Positions 17,656 through 25,440 of a stretch of 43,812 nucleotides of DNA are shown piece after piece; the stretch's first letter is position 1, and every line of letters begins with the position of its first letter. Location: contig CAJTPO010000039.1 in assembly GCA_910578115.1 (NCBI GenBank), forward strand, positions 1 to 43,812, read 5' to 3'. The position numbers were made by a program, and so were the translations under genes. Source of the stretch: an uncultured Lachnospiraceae bacterium (GTDB lineage: Bacteria; Bacillota; Clostridia; Lachnospirales; Lachnospiraceae). The notes below the pieces were generated by a model. It was given only the letters and a program-made list of their open reading frames with translations. It did not search any database and was not told the DNA's origin.

Positions 17656-18483
17656 CTATTCTTCAATCCTCGCCTTATCATACACAATATTGCCGAGTTT
17701 CCCGTCCGGGCGTCCGCCTTCCTTTGTCAATGCCTTGGCGATATGTGCCTTCCTTCCTCTGGATTCAAACGGTACGTCGTCCACATTGCCGCTCTTAATA
17801 TCTTCGCAGACCTCCAGCACTTCCTCCAGCAATACCGCCGGATAGTCTCTTCCCGGCCCGTGGGACAGATAAACACGGTCGAATTTACCCGCCGTCTTCG
17901 CTTTCAGCTCCGTTAGATTCTTTTCATAGGTACTGAGCCCTGTCGAATAGGCATCAAACAAAAAGGTAAACGCATTGCAGGCGTCTCCGGTGATCAGCGT
18001 CCGCTCCTCTCTGATCAGCATACAGACACTGCCCCTCGTATGCCCCGCACAGGCATAGATCTCGATCGATACACCGCCCAGATCAAACACATCCCCTTCC
18101 TCCATGTCCAGAAATCCGTCAGGCTCGGCCACGGGAATATAATCCTCCTCTGCCACCTCTGCGAACTTCGGCGATTGTGAAAGGAATCTTTTTCTTACTT
18201 CCAGCTCACAGTGCTGCAGATAAATATAATCGTCTTTCCTGCTCATGTAAACCGTATCGAATTCCGGCGCCCCCATGGCATGATCCACATGTCCGTGGGT
18301 CAAAAGCACAGTAACAGGCCTGTCCGTCAGAGACTCCACATACTGCCGAAGCTTCCCGGCCCCGCTGCCCGTATCGATAAGCGCTGCCTTCTGTGTACCC
18401 TCCACCAGATACATCTGCTCTCCGGCCAGTCCGTAGATCCTTGTCGCATGTTCCGAACACTTTTCCGAATAAAATTTTACCAT
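17656..18483 (-). CDS. MBL-fold metal-dependent hydrolase
   Basis: This 275-residue metallo-beta-lactamase-fold protein carries the metal motif LLTHGHVDHAMG, a second His in CAGHTRGSVC, the bridging Asp in LITGDACN and the final His in LSHGPGRD. It belongs to the broad hydrolase/lactonase-like group, and the substrate cannot be named. The start at 18483 is supported by AGGA 9 bases upstream; a longer GTG reading adds only a Lys/Glu-rich tail. It is 60 bases downstream of the DUF1801 gene and may be co-transcribed with it. Confidence 0.88.
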   Translation of the reverse strand: MVKFYSEKCSEHATRIYGLAGEQMYLVEGTQKAALIDTGSGAGKLRQYVESLTDRPVTVLLTHGHVDHAMGAPEFDTVYMSRKDDYIYLQHCELEVRKRFLSQSPKFAEVAEEDYIPVAEPDGFLDMEEGDVFDLGGVSIEIYACAGHTRGSVCMLIREERTLITGDACNAFTFLFDAYSTGLSTYEKNLTELKAKTAGKFDRVYLSHGPGRDYPAVLLEEVLEVCEDIKSGNVDDVPFESRGRKAHIAKALTKEGGRPDGKLGNIVYDKARIEE

Positions 18484-18543
18484 CGTTTTTCTTCCTTTCT
18501 TTTCTTCCTGTGTTTTCTTTTCCACTTTTCCTGCAAATCCGCC

Positions 18544-18954
18544 TTACGGATGTTTGCCCGTTTTGTAACACCACCCGGCAATCTCCGCGATCAGAGAAAG
18601 CGGAAGCGGTTTACTGTACGGGAACTGGATCGTCCCCTTGCTGGTCTTATACTCCTGCAGCTTTTCCGCAAATTCCATGACCGCCTCCGGTCCCGGATAG
18701 AGGCCGATGTGCTTCTTAAAGCCTGCAAAATGTATAATATTATGCTTATCCCAAAAGGTCGGCATACTCCAAGAGATGCGCTCCTGCGCCTCCGGCAGCG
18801 CCCCCTGTATCGCCTCCCGTACCGCCCTCAGATACTGCCTCGTCTCCTCAGGCTGTGCTTCTATATACTCGTCGATCGTCTCCGGCGCTTTCCCGCAGTA
18901 ATGATCCTGTCCCTGCCGCTTAAAGCTGCGCCCGCATTCCGGACATGTCCACAT
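18544..18954 (-). CDS. DUF1801 (YdhG-like) protein with N-terminal zinc-ribbon-like segment
   Basis: This 136-residue protein starts with MWTCPECGRSFKRQ and a HYC segment, which together give a CxxC plus HxC pattern able to bind zinc. A DUF1801/YdhG-like domain follows from about residue 25, with TIDEYIEAQPEETRQYLRAV, ISWSMPTFW, HFAGFKKHIGLYPG and GTIQFPYSKPLPLSLI. The domain is widespread; YdhG of Bacillus has been linked to iron delivery, but that is weak evidence here. AAGGAGG precedes the ATG. The zinc-binding start is an addition to the usual single-domain form. Confidence 0.82.
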   Translation of the reverse strand: MWTCPECGRSFKRQGQDHYCGKAPETIDEYIEAQPEETRQYLRAVREAIQGALPEAQERISWSMPTFWDKHNIIHFAGFKKHIGLYPGPEAVMEFAEKLQEYKTSKGTIQFPYSKPLPLSLIAEIAGWCYKTGKHP

Positions 18955-19037
18955 AGGTTTCTGCCTCCTTATACTTTCATTCTCTCTTTATTCTATCACA
19001 CCGCCATCCATTTTATATTGACTGCCGCAATTACTGC

Positions 19038-19652
19038 TCACGAAAACAGCTCCGCCATCTCTTCATGTTTCCCGTCAACCGCATAGAGACACACCCCGTC
19101 CAGATCCGTGCTCCGGTTGTTGAATGCCGGAAACAAAAACCCGCACTCCGGTTTTCCCGCTTCATAATCCCCGCTCACCGGACAGACTGCGCAGATTAAA
19201 AAGCGGTACACCTCCTCCGACTCCCACTGACTCGCCTTGTCTTTCCCCTTCACCGGAACATCATAGTTCCCATAGAACACATAGATACCATAGGGATGAT
19301 CCGAGCGGTGCCTCTCCCCTATGTATTCGTAGAGAGAAAGAAGCAGCGCATCATTCTTCATCTCACATTCCCGCAGCGCCATCAATAACTGCCAGACACC
19401 GCCCGGTTTCCTCGCGCCCGCTGTCAGACGGTGATCTGCCAGCTGTACATTCGTCTCTGAATAAGGAATGGCCTTGGCGATTTCCAGATTCTTTGTCTTA
19501 TCTGAGGCGGACAGTTTTAAAAAATTCGTATGGAACGTGCCGTCTATAAATCCTTCCTCATCCATATAGGCACCTGCTATTCTGCTGAAGCAGTTTCTCG
19601 AAACCGTCATCCGCCTGGTAAGCTCCAGCATATCTTCCCGATCAATCTTCAT
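19038..19652 (-). CDS. Short DUF4317-like protein
   Basis: This protein of about 204 residues resembles, from memory, the N-terminal half of DUF4317 proteins of Clostridia, with MLELTRRMTVSRNCFSRIAG, the acidic YMDEEG, and the later YGIYVFYGNYDVPVKGKD and FLFPAFNNRSTDLDG segments. Usual members are nearly twice as long, so this looks like a shortened form. The frame ends cleanly with no remnant of the missing half after the stop codon. I place the start at the ATG at 19652 because GGAAG lies just upstream; another ATG four codons earlier lacks a ribosome site. Function unknown. Confidence 0.65.
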   Translation of the reverse strand: MKIDREDMLELTRRMTVSRNCFSRIAGAYMDEEGFIDGTFHTNFLKLSASDKTKNLEIAKAIPYSETNVQLADHRLTAGARKPGGVWQLLMALRECEMKNDALLLSLYEYIGERHRSDHPYGIYVFYGNYDVPVKGKDKASQWESEEVYRFLICAVCPVSGDYEAGKPECGFLFPAFNNRSTDLDGVCLYAVDGKHEEMAELFS

Positions 19653-20005
19653 GTTTTCTTCCATTCTGAAGCGTTTCTGCTGAGGAACACGGCAAAATCT
19701 CACTCTCTGCCATCAAGGAATTTGGGACGCTTCAACACAAATTCGTCTCCTTCTTAATCTGTATGTGTCATGGTTACCTTATCATAAAAGCTGCATCACT
19801 TCAACGATTTTCAGGCCGTATATCCATTTGTGACATCGGCTCTCCCGGTCAGTATTCTTCTGCGTAACAGTTTAAGCCTTCCTGTTATGGAATTGCCATT
19901 TGCGGTAAATACAAAATCCTGCTGGCAATTCTGCCGCGGATATAGTATGATGAAAACCGATGTACTTAGACGGCATCATATCATTCATACGATGAGGATT
20001 TATCC
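19653..20005. other. Divergent intergenic region between the DUF4317-like and MATE genes
   Basis: About 350 bases separate the two divergent genes. The inverted repeat at 19890-19931 is the only clear structure. A TATAGTATG-like -10 candidate follows at about 19941, but I find no matching -35. Confidence 0.4.
19890..19931 (+). promoter_or_regulatory. Possible operator upstream of the MATE gene
   Basis: Arms gaattgcca (19890-19898) and tggcaattc (19923-19931) form a perfect 9-bp inverted repeat with a 24-base spacer, 75 bases before the MATE start codon and just before a TATAGT-like -10. A repressor site is plausible but unproven. Confidence 0.4.
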
Positions 20006-21370
20006 ATGAAAGAGAAAAACACAGAAATACAGATTAACAAGAAAGAATTCTACAAAAATCTGACAAGACTTGCCCTGCCCATCGCTCTGCAAAGCCTGAT
20101 GCTGGCATCGGTGGCCGCGGGCGACGCATTAATGCTGGGCAAAGTGGCGCAGGACGAGATGACCGCCGTCTCACTGGCAACTCAGATCCAGTTTGTCCAG
20201 AACATGTTCCTGATGGCCATCACAGGGGCGGGCGCCATCCTGGGCGCACAGTACTGGGGTAAAGGCGACAGACATACGCTGGAAGACGTTTTTAATATGA
20301 TGCTCCGCTTCTGCGGTTTCACCTCCATCGTGTTTTTTCTGGCCTGTGAACTGATGCCCAACATGCTGATGCATATCTTCACACACGATACGCCGCTGAT
20401 CATTCTTGGCAGTTCCTATCTGCGTATCGCCGGCTGGTCTTACCTGCTTACGGGCATCTCACAGTGCTATCTGACAATCATGAAAGTGTCGGATCATGTG
20501 AAACCCGGTGCGCTGATCAGCTCCTGTGCCGTACTCCTGAATATAGGCCTGAATGCAGTCTTTATCTTCGGGTTATTTGGCGCACCCAGGATGCAGGCCA
20601 GGGGTGCTGCACTTGCAACCACGCTTGCCCGCGTTATAGAACTTGCACTATGCATAGCCGTATCCTCACAATCCTCCTGTATCCGTCCGGCATTTGACCG
20701 GTTTTTCAGGCTGCCAAAACAGCTGAAAGCCGATTTCATCAGACAGTGCCTGCCATTGATGGGCGGTTCTCTATGCTGGGGTGTGGGCTTTACCTCCTAC
20801 ACCGCGATCATGGGCCATATGGGTACCGATGCCGCGGCTGCAAATTCCGTCTCCGCGGTTGCCAGAGATCTGATCTGCTGCATGTGTAACGGCATTGGCA
20901 GTGCTGCCGGAATCATCGTAGGCAATGAACTGGGAGCCGGACGTCTGGAACTGGGCAAAGCCTATGGAACAAAGCTTAAGAATATCTCTTACGTCATTGG
21001 TTTTATCTCTACCGCTCTTGTGCTCGCCATAACCCCTTTTGTGGTGCGGATGGTTCTTCTGACAGATCAGGCCCGCGGCTACCTTACAGGCATGATGGTA
21101 ATCATGTCCTTCTATATGATCGGCCGCTGCGTCAATACCGTCACGATCAACGGCGTGCTGGACGGCGGTGGCGATACTCTGTTCGACATGTACAGCCTGA
21201 TCGTCTGCATGTGGTGCATCGCCATTCCGCTGGCTCTCATCGGCGCCTTTGTCCTGCACTGGTCTCCCCTGGCGGTCTATGCCTGCACCTGTCTGGATGA
21301 GGTCGGCAAGATCCCCTGGGTGATGGCACGGTTCCGCAAATACAAATGGGTGCAGGATCTGACAAGGTAA
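20006..21370 (+). CDS. MATE family multidrug/cation efflux transporter
   Basis: This 454-residue membrane protein has about 12 hydrophobic segments in two similar halves, as in NorM/DinF-type MATE exporters, which use Na+ or H+ gradients. Typical sequences are LALPIALQSLMLASVAAGDALMLG (split across the first helix), GAGAILGAQYWGKGD and, in the second half, SAAGIIVGNELGAG. GAGG lies 8 bases before the ATG. It is the only plus-strand gene in the central part of the window and converges on the GH120 gene. The exported compound is unknown. Confidence 0.93.
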   Translation: MKEKNTEIQINKKEFYKNLTRLALPIALQSLMLASVAAGDALMLGKVAQDEMTAVSLATQIQFVQNMFLMAITGAGAILGAQYWGKGDRHTLEDVFNMMLRFCGFTSIVFFLACELMPNMLMHIFTHDTPLIILGSSYLRIAGWSYLLTGISQCYLTIMKVSDHVKPGALISSCAVLLNIGLNAVFIFGLFGAPRMQARGAALATTLARVIELALCIAVSSQSSCIRPAFDRFFRLPKQLKADFIRQCLPLMGGSLCWGVGFTSYTAIMGHMGTDAAAANSVSAVARDLICCMCNGIGSAAGIIVGNELGAGRLELGKAYGTKLKNISYVIGFISTALVLAITPFVVRMVLLTDQARGYLTGMMVIMSFYMIGRCVNTVTINGVLDGGGDTLFDMYSLIVCMWCIAIPLALIGAFVLHWSPLAVYACTCLDEVGKIPWVMARFRKYKWVQDLTR

Positions 21371-21374
21371 CTGA

Positions 21375-21417
21375 CTGCGCTGTGGCTGTACAATGAATAT
21401 GTACAGCCACAGCGCAG
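21375..21417. terminator. Perfect 17-bp inverted repeat between convergent genes
   Basis: Arms at 21375-21391 and 21401-21417 are perfectly complementary around a 9-base AT-rich loop. It fills the 50-base space between the MATE and GH120 stop codons, so it can end both transcripts, although neither side has a T run. Confidence 0.7.
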
Positions 21418-21420
21418 CCA

Positions 21421-23370
21421 TCAGCCCCATACCTTAATCCGATTATATCCTTCCTGCAGTTCTTCCAGCGGCCCTGCGACTGGATGCTCTCCTCTGAGCA
21501 CGCCATTATAATCCCGGTCCAGCGTGACAGGGTTTCCTTCCGGGTCTTCATAGAGAGCTTCCACGATCCGGACCGTCCCCAGCCTCTTTGTATCGATCAC
21601 CTCTGTATTCACATTAAGAACTCCCTGCTCCACCTCCATTTCCAGATAGACTGCTCCGTCTTCGGTCACAATCTTCACGCCGGGATCCTCTACGCTCACA
21701 TAATTATCCTTTTCGGCAGTATAAGCGTCGGCTCCTCTCAGATAAACATTTCCATTCACATAAGCCGGCTGATTCGTATACAGATGATCCTCCAGATCTC
21801 CGTACTCTTTCCTGATGACTTCCTCCAGGTACACCTCCAGATTCTCCGGGCATTCATTGTAATCCGCTGTACCGTCAAACACTGCCGCCTCATAGGGCAG
21901 CTTTGTTCCTCCCAGGAAAATATTCTGATAGAATCTGTCATCCGCACCGTAAACTACGGCTGTTCCTGCCGCTTCCGTCGTATGCGGAAAATGATAGGGC
22001 GTCGCCCGTTTCAACACTGCTTCCCTGTGCATGCCGCCACACTGAAGATTATGTACGAAGGCGGTTCCCTGCGCATAGTTATCAATACTGTAAGCGGAAG
22101 CAAAGATATTATGATCGATCAGGCATGGACCGTGGGTGACCTCGATCATGAAATCCCTGTCATTCCCGTAGTAAAGATTTCCGCTGACCCTTGTCCCCTG
22201 CGCCTGCCAGTCAAGCCAGGTTCCCAGACTACAGTTATGGATATTGTTATTACATATCTGAACGTCAATGGCCGCATGAAGCTTGATGCCGGCAATCTCA
22301 TGACCAAAATACTCATGTTTCACCGCAATATTATAAATATGGTTATGATAAATCCTGCTGAATACACATCCCATATGTCCCACGATCCCGTTCTGTCCGC
22401 AGTCATAGATCACATTGTCACGGATGATATGGGAACCGACAGTCTCCTTACTCCAGCCGCGCTGGAGCGCACAAAACACTGCTTCCATCTGATACTGATA
22501 TCCCGGCTTCCGATTTGTCCTGGTACAGAGATTGTGTCCCGTGCTTTCTTCTTTCCCGATACTGACAGCGCTGCATTTCGCGTCATGGATGACATTATTC
22601 TCGATCACCCATCCTTTCGCCCAGTTCACACCCAGAAGCGCGGGCTGATCTGCCGTGGGCGGTGTCCAGGGACAGGCTGCCTGCGCCATCTCAAATCCGC
22701 GTACCGTAATATAATTTCTTCCGATCCGTACCGGATAGAAGCAGCTTCTGCGTACATTTATCTCAACCAGCTCCTCATTCGGATTTATTCCCTGGAAGTT
22801 GGCATAGATGGTTGTGTTCTCATCGTCCACCTCCGCATACCACTGGTATACGGTATCTTCCGGATGCCGGATCGGTTCCGCATACTTCGGCCACAGGCGG
22901 CAGTACCCTTTGGTTCGTTTGGCTGGGTTTTGTACTTCCACCAGCGACTGCGCCTCATAGAAAGCCTTTCCGTTCAAATAGACCTCCCCTGTATGCAGAG
23001 TATTCTTCGGAAATTCAAACCAATCTCCACCTAGAATTTCCTGATACGGATTGTAATCTCCAAACATTGTATTTGGCAATACCGCCTTCCAGACACTGCC
23101 GCCGGTCCGCTCCCAGTTCTGCACCCGCTCTGAACCCTTGATCACTACCTTCTCCCCCGCCGCAGCCTGATACACAATCCTCTCCACATCACTTCGGCCG
23201 CTGTTGGCAGGTTTTACCCATTCACGGTATTCCCCCTGATGAACCGTGATCACATCCCCCGGCAATGCCATCTGAGCTGCTCTGGATATGGTCCGAAACG
23301 GACGCTCTTTGGACCCTTCCCATTTGTCGCATCCGTTCTTCCCCACATGATATTCCCTACTCATTTTCAC
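21421..23370 (-). CDS. GH120 family beta-xylosidase (right-handed beta-helix)
   Basis: This 649-residue beta-helix protein has no signal peptide, so it should act in the cytoplasm. Its sequence closely follows, from memory, XylC of Thermoanaerobacterium saccharolyticum (family GH120), which removes xylose from xylo-oligosaccharides. Shared segments include GDVITVHQGEYREWVKP, VVIKGSERVQNW, NVRRSCFYPV, GFEMAQAACPW, YDCGQNGIVGH and GHEIAGIKLHAAIDVQI. The two catalytic acids reported for XylC, spaced 23 residues apart, correspond to Asp387 (WLDWQAQGTRVS) and Glu410 (IEVTHGP), both present at the same spacing. GGAGG precedes the GTG start by 6 bases; an ATG two codons on is possible. It is the last gene of the carbohydrate operon and best identifies its substrate class: beta-xylosides or xylo-oligosaccharides. 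Other beta-linked substrates cannot be excluded. Confidence 0.87.
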   Translation of the reverse strand: MKMSREYHVGKNGCDKWEGSKERPFRTISRAAQMALPGDVITVHQGEYREWVKPANSGRSDVERIVYQAAAGEKVVIKGSERVQNWERTGGSVWKAVLPNTMFGDYNPYQEILGGDWFEFPKNTLHTGEVYLNGKAFYEAQSLVEVQNPAKRTKGYCRLWPKYAEPIRHPEDTVYQWYAEVDDENTTIYANFQGINPNEELVEINVRRSCFYPVRIGRNYITVRGFEMAQAACPWTPPTADQPALLGVNWAKGWVIENNVIHDAKCSAVSIGKEESTGHNLCTRTNRKPGYQYQMEAVFCALQRGWSKETVGSHIIRDNVIYDCGQNGIVGHMGCVFSRIYHNHIYNIAVKHEYFGHEIAGIKLHAAIDVQICNNNIHNCSLGTWLDWQAQGTRVSGNLYYGNDRDFMIEVTHGPCLIDHNIFASAYSIDNYAQGTAFVHNLQCGGMHREAVLKRATPYHFPHTTEAAGTAVVYGADDRFYQNIFLGGTKLPYEAAVFDGTADYNECPENLEVYLEEVIRKEYGDLEDHLYTNQPAYVNGNVYLRGADAYTAEKDNYVSVEDPGVKIVTEDGAVYLEMEVEQGVLNVNTEVIDTKRLGTVRIVEALYEDPEGNPVTLDRDYNGVLRGEHPVAGPLEELQEGYNRIKVWG

Positions 23371-23394
23371 GCTGTTCCTCCAAATATTATTATG

Positions 23395-24483
23395 TTACTC
23401 ATGGGTATGCTTCTCCACATACCTGATAATCTGATCCGCCTCATCCACAGACTCTGCATAAGTATGCAGATATAACCCCTTCGACGAAAGATTCTCCATC
23501 AACGCCGGAATATCACATGCCGGCGTCATCACCAGAATCCTCTTTCCGGCTTCCTGCATCCGCTTCAGCGCCGGTATAAAATGTGCCGGGCTTTCCTGCC
23601 CGTCCACATTGGTCCACTGAATCATCATAAGACTGTCAAGCGCTAAGAGATGATCCAGGTGACTGATCTGCTCTTTCCCGTCAAAATGGTAGATCGGATA
23701 CTCCTCCCATTCCATCTGCTTCTTCAATTCCGGAATCGCAAACTCCCGGTATCTGTCAGGAGAAAACATAACCGACATATCACACTGCATCTGGGCGGAA
23801 CGCCCCGGAGCCCAGGTGTCCATCCATCCCACACAGCTTCCCCCTTCGTTACACTCCTTCGTCAGCTGATAGAACGTCTCCGCCGCATCGGTCCATCCTT
23901 TATTTATTTCCTCAACGGATGCCGACAGCGCTTCCGGACAATCATACATGTCCATCAGCGTTTCCGAGGAACCATGGAGATGTCCAATCGCATCCAATGT
24001 ACCACAATTATCCGGCATGGAAACCAGGTAATTGCCTCTCCCCTTCTCTGCCAGATAGCGGACAATCTCCCTCTGACGGCGGTAAAACGGATTCTCACGG
24101 TCATAATTCCATGTATGTGTCTCCAGATCCTCAATGACAGGACTAAACCAGATCGTATCCGCCCGCAGCATATACTGCGCTCCATAATAGACACAATGTC
24201 CGCTGGTTCCAAAATCAGGCATTACCAGAGGAAGCGCCTCCCCGCCAAAATAACATTTCTCCAGCCTGTCTATATTCCTCTTCCAGATGCGCTCCGGATT
24301 CATCCAGTAGTCTTCCACATCCTTCGGATCCTCCGAATTACACTCTCCCTGCGCAAAAATATGTATATTGGTCTTTCCGTCTCTGGGCGCGGCCACTGAT
24401 ACGCAGCAACGGTCCAGGATCTCCATGTCCCACAGTGCCTTAAGTCTTTCCCGCGCCTTATCCCAATCTTCCTTATAATACAT
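23395..24483 (-). CDS. UroD/corrinoid-methyltransferase-like protein
   Basis: This 362-residue soluble protein has the uroporphyrinogen-decarboxylase-like barrel also used by MtaA/CmuA-type methyltransferases; related sequences are sometimes labelled trimethylamine corrinoid protein 2. Typical segments are IYHFDGKEQISHLDHLLAL, MMIQWTNVDGQ and the C-terminal GLYLHTYAESVDEADQIIRY. It is not a heme-pathway gene: no hem genes are nearby and its start (KARERLKALWDMEILDRCCV) differs from HemE. No B12-binding corrinoid protein is encoded in the window, so the methyl carrier, if any, must come from elsewhere. AGGTGAGG precedes the ATG. It sits between the GRE activase (36 bases) and GH120 (24 bases), clearly in the same operon. 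Chemistry unknown; demethylation of a plant-derived compound is only a guess. Confidence 0.75.
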   Translation of the reverse strand: MYYKEDWDKARERLKALWDMEILDRCCVSVAAPRDGKTNIHIFAQGECNSEDPKDVEDYWMNPERIWKRNIDRLEKCYFGGEALPLVMPDFGTSGHCVYYGAQYMLRADTIWFSPVIEDLETHTWNYDRENPFYRRQREIVRYLAEKGRGNYLVSMPDNCGTLDAIGHLHGSSETLMDMYDCPEALSASVEEINKGWTDAAETFYQLTKECNEGGSCVGWMDTWAPGRSAQMQCDMSVMFSPDRYREFAIPELKKQMEWEEYPIYHFDGKEQISHLDHLLALDSLMMIQWTNVDGQESPAHFIPALKRMQEAGKRILVMTPACDIPALMENLSSKGLYLHTYAESVDEADQIIRYVEKHTHE

Positions 24484-24519
24484 AACCTCACCTGCATTCT
24501 GATTATTCTCTTCATCCTG

Positions 24520-25422
24520 TCAGATTATAAATCGAATCCCTTTCTTTCGCAGTTCTTCTTTCTTCCTCCGCACATACGCCTTCCCCGCCTCTTCCCGGGG
24601 AAGCGTCTCTGGATAACCTTTCCCGATCCTCTGCGCCTTATCTTTTCCCAGAATGTGATAAGGCATCACCTGAACCGGAATCTCCATGGAAGTTTCCCAA
24701 AGTATCTCTCGCAGAACGTCGAAGTCCTCTTCCCCATCGTTAATCCCGGGTACCATGGGATACCGCAGAATCATTTCGCATCCCGCCTCATACATTCGAC
24801 GGAAGTTCTCCAGAATCCTCTCATTTCCCTGTCCGCACAGCCGCCTGTGTTTCGAGGATGGTCCTGTCTTAAAATCAAAGAGCCAGACATCCGCGATCTT
24901 CATCACCCTCCTTATAGAGGACCAGGAGGCAAACCCACTCGTCTCTACTGCAATATGACAGCGGTGCTTTTTCAGAAGATATCCCGTCTCATACACCCCT
25001 TCCGGCTGCATCAGCGGTTCCCCGCCGGAAAAGGTGACACCACCTCCTCCTTCCCAGAATACCCGATCTTTCAACAGTTCTCCGGTGAGCCATTCTGCCT
25101 GTACACGCTCGCCTGTCAGCTCCAGACATTTTACAGGGCAGACGTCCACACATGCCCCGCATTTTCTGCAGGCTTGAAAATCAACGACATGCAGGCCCTG
25201 CTGCCGGCTGTGCACTCCATATGCACACACCTTCTCACAGTTCAGGCACTGCAGGCACCGCTCCCTTTGGAAAGACAACTGGCTTTCCGTGCTCTTTCCT
25301 TCCGGATTATGGCACCAGAGGCAGTCCAACGGGCACCCCTGCAAAAACACGGTTGTCCGTATTCCTCCACCATCCTGGAGACAGAATCTCTGTATCTGAA
25401 ATATCCGAAGCTCTGCACTCAT
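24520..25422 (-). CDS. Glycyl radical enzyme activase (radical SAM, with two extra 4Fe-4S clusters)
   Basis: This 300-residue activating enzyme uses SAM and a 4Fe-4S cluster to place the radical on the partner's glycine. The cluster motif CX3CX2C is Cys30, Cys34 and Cys37 (GCPLDCLWCHNP). A ferredoxin-like insert carries two sets of four Cys (56, 59, 62, 66 and 85, 88, 91, 95), as in activases of the dehydratase-type GREs; the simple PflA activase lacks them. The SAM-binding GGEP motif appears in GVTFSGGEPLMQ, and VETSGFAS follows. AAGGAG lies just before the ATG. It starts 18 bases after the GRE stop codon, so the pair is co-translated. No second GRE lies in the window, so this is its partner. 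Confidence 0.95.
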   Translation of the reverse strand: MSAELRIFQIQRFCLQDGGGIRTTVFLQGCPLDCLWCHNPEGKSTESQLSFQRERCLQCLNCEKVCAYGVHSRQQGLHVVDFQACRKCGACVDVCPVKCLELTGERVQAEWLTGELLKDRVFWEGGGGVTFSGGEPLMQPEGVYETGYLLKKHRCHIAVETSGFASWSSIRRVMKIADVWLFDFKTGPSSKHRRLCGQGNERILENFRRMYEAGCEMILRYPMVPGINDGEEDFDVLREILWETSMEIPVQVMPYHILGKDKAQRIGKGYPETLPREEAGKAYVRRKKEELRKKGIRFII

Positions 25423-25440
25423 ACGCTCTCCTTACGCCGC

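Noticed and set aside
23395..24483. Annotation as hemE (uroporphyrinogen decarboxylase)
   Set aside because: The N-terminus differs from HemE and the context is a sugar operon, not heme synthesis.
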